Positions 44,614-45,088 of a stretch of 45,088 nt of DNA are shown here, piece after piece. The number at the start of each line of letters is the position of its first letter. Positions within the stretch are counted from its first letter, which is position 1. The stretch spans positions 1-45,088 of the forward strand of contig JAFGOE010000046.1 in the NCBI GenBank assembly GCA_016926625.1, in the 5' to 3' direction. This DNA is from Candidatus Zhuqueibacterota bacterium. Lineage in GTDB: Bacteria; Zhuqueibacterota; Zhuqueibacteria; Thermofontimicrobiales; Thiofontviventaceae. Position numbers and translations under genes: made by a program. The notes beneath the pieces were generated by a model. That model did no database searches, was not told the DNA's origin, and worked only from the letters and a program-made list of their open reading frames with translations.

Positions 44614-45057
44614 CTAGTCGATCTTCAAATCATTCTCCTCACACCATTCACGGAGGGCTGCCTTGGTCCTATCATCTTCATATTTGTACCACTTATCGAG
44701 AAGATCTTTGGAAGCTAACAAATCTTTGAATCGCGCATAGGCACCTCGCGCTCTGAATATGTTGATCACAGCATCCATCAAATAAGGCGCGTGTTCTCTT
44801 GCGAAATCATATACCAAGTCGCGACCCAGATCAAGGTCGTTTCTATAGGGAATCTCCACATAGTCGTCGCTATCGACATCATCGGGAAATTCATCGATGT
44901 CGTTCATATCAGACTGATAATAAATTTCGCCAGTCACTCTGTTAACCACTGCACAATTTGAGTATTCTATGGCTGAGTTCACGAATAAGAACGCATCTTC
45001 AACCCATCTTCGACAGTGATAGGCATTTTTAAGGTTCTTTTTTGTAGCTAAGTTCAA
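44614..45057 (-). CDS. UPF0158 family protein, TTG start
   Basis: The 147-residue acidic protein matches UPF0158 in its second half: DDYVEIPYRNDLDLGRDLVYDF, then RARGAYARFKDLL and LLDKWYKYEDDR, ending LREWCEENDLKI. The family is found in many bacteria with unknown function. The likely start is TTG at 45057, because an in-frame TAA lies two codons further up and no ATG is available. No Shine-Dalgarno sequence is visible. The N-terminal 45 residues are less conserved. Confidence 0.85.
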   Translation of the reverse strand: MNLATKKNLKNAYHCRRWVEDAFLFVNSAIEYSNCAVVNRVTGEIYYQSDMNDIDEFPDDVDSDDYVEIPYRNDLDLGRDLVYDFAREHAPYLMDAVINIFRARGAYARFKDLLASKDLLDKWYKYEDDRTKAALREWCEENDLKID

Positions 45058-45088
45058 TATTTACGTGAAAAATGAGTGTGAAAATACA

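Overview
The window looks like chromosome of a bacterium from the Fibrobacteres-Chlorobi-Bacteroidetes (FCB) superphylum or one of its candidate phyla (Marinimicrobia, KSB1, Calditrichota and Ignavibacteria are all possible). The best single clue is the protein at 9082-10338. It ends in a type IX secretion (T9SS) type A sorting domain of the 'NYPNPFN ... YDIRG ... GVY' kind. A SusB-like GH97 enzyme and a very high share of lipoprotein signal peptides fit the same group. GC content is roughly 40% (estimated by eye). Shine-Dalgarno sequences are clear, so translation is not of the SD-poor Bacteroides kind. No rRNA, tRNA, CRISPR array, insertion sequence or prophage was seen. All genes lie on the minus strand except the YhhQ-family transporter at 1860-2630.

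Region 1-6600: a fold-III PLP decarboxylase cut by the window edge, a two-gene membrane/small-protein unit, a queuosine-precursor transporter on the plus strand, a lipoprotein TIM-barrel hydrolase, a DUF2905 protein, a Rho-N-domain protein with a good terminator, and a fused S-adenosylmethionine decarboxylase-spermidine synthase with a promoter and an adjacent inverted repeat. The PLP decarboxylase and the fusion may both serve polyamine synthesis.

Region 6884-23435: a carbohydrate-degradation cluster of mostly lipid-anchored enzymes. It has an SMP-30-type lactonase, a methyltransferase, a T9SS beta-helix protein, a GH47 alpha-mannosidase, a GHL10-type hydrolase, a GH97 alpha-glucosidase with a C-terminal carbohydrate-binding domain, a VWA lipoprotein, an (alpha/alpha)6-barrel glycosidase, a TspO-like membrane protein and a GH3 enzyme with a PA14 insert. 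No SusC/SusD pair is present. GH47 together with a GH63-like and a GH97 enzyme recalls eukaryotic high-mannose glycan trimming, so a glycoprotein or alpha-mannan/alpha-glucan substrate is possible.

Region 23600-34200: housekeeping and membrane genes. These are a Bax-inhibitor-1 protein, RsgA, a GDT1-type cation transporter, a metallophosphoesterase, an anaerobic sulfatase-maturase-type radical SAM enzyme, an unknown membrane protein, an ArsB/NhaD-like transporter, a YgiQ radical SAM protein, a glycine-rich protein and a flavodoxin followed by an alpha/beta-hydrolase remnant.

Region 34300-45088: protein and peptide turnover. It holds a Dcp-type M3 peptidase and an S9 peptidase (both lipoproteins), an unknown exported protein, a methyltransferase, a TldE/TldD pair in which TldD carries a Tat signal, and a UPF0158 protein. 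Several start codons were moved downstream where a Shine-Dalgarno sequence decided between candidates. Three short genes or remnants are added that simple long-ORF reading misses.
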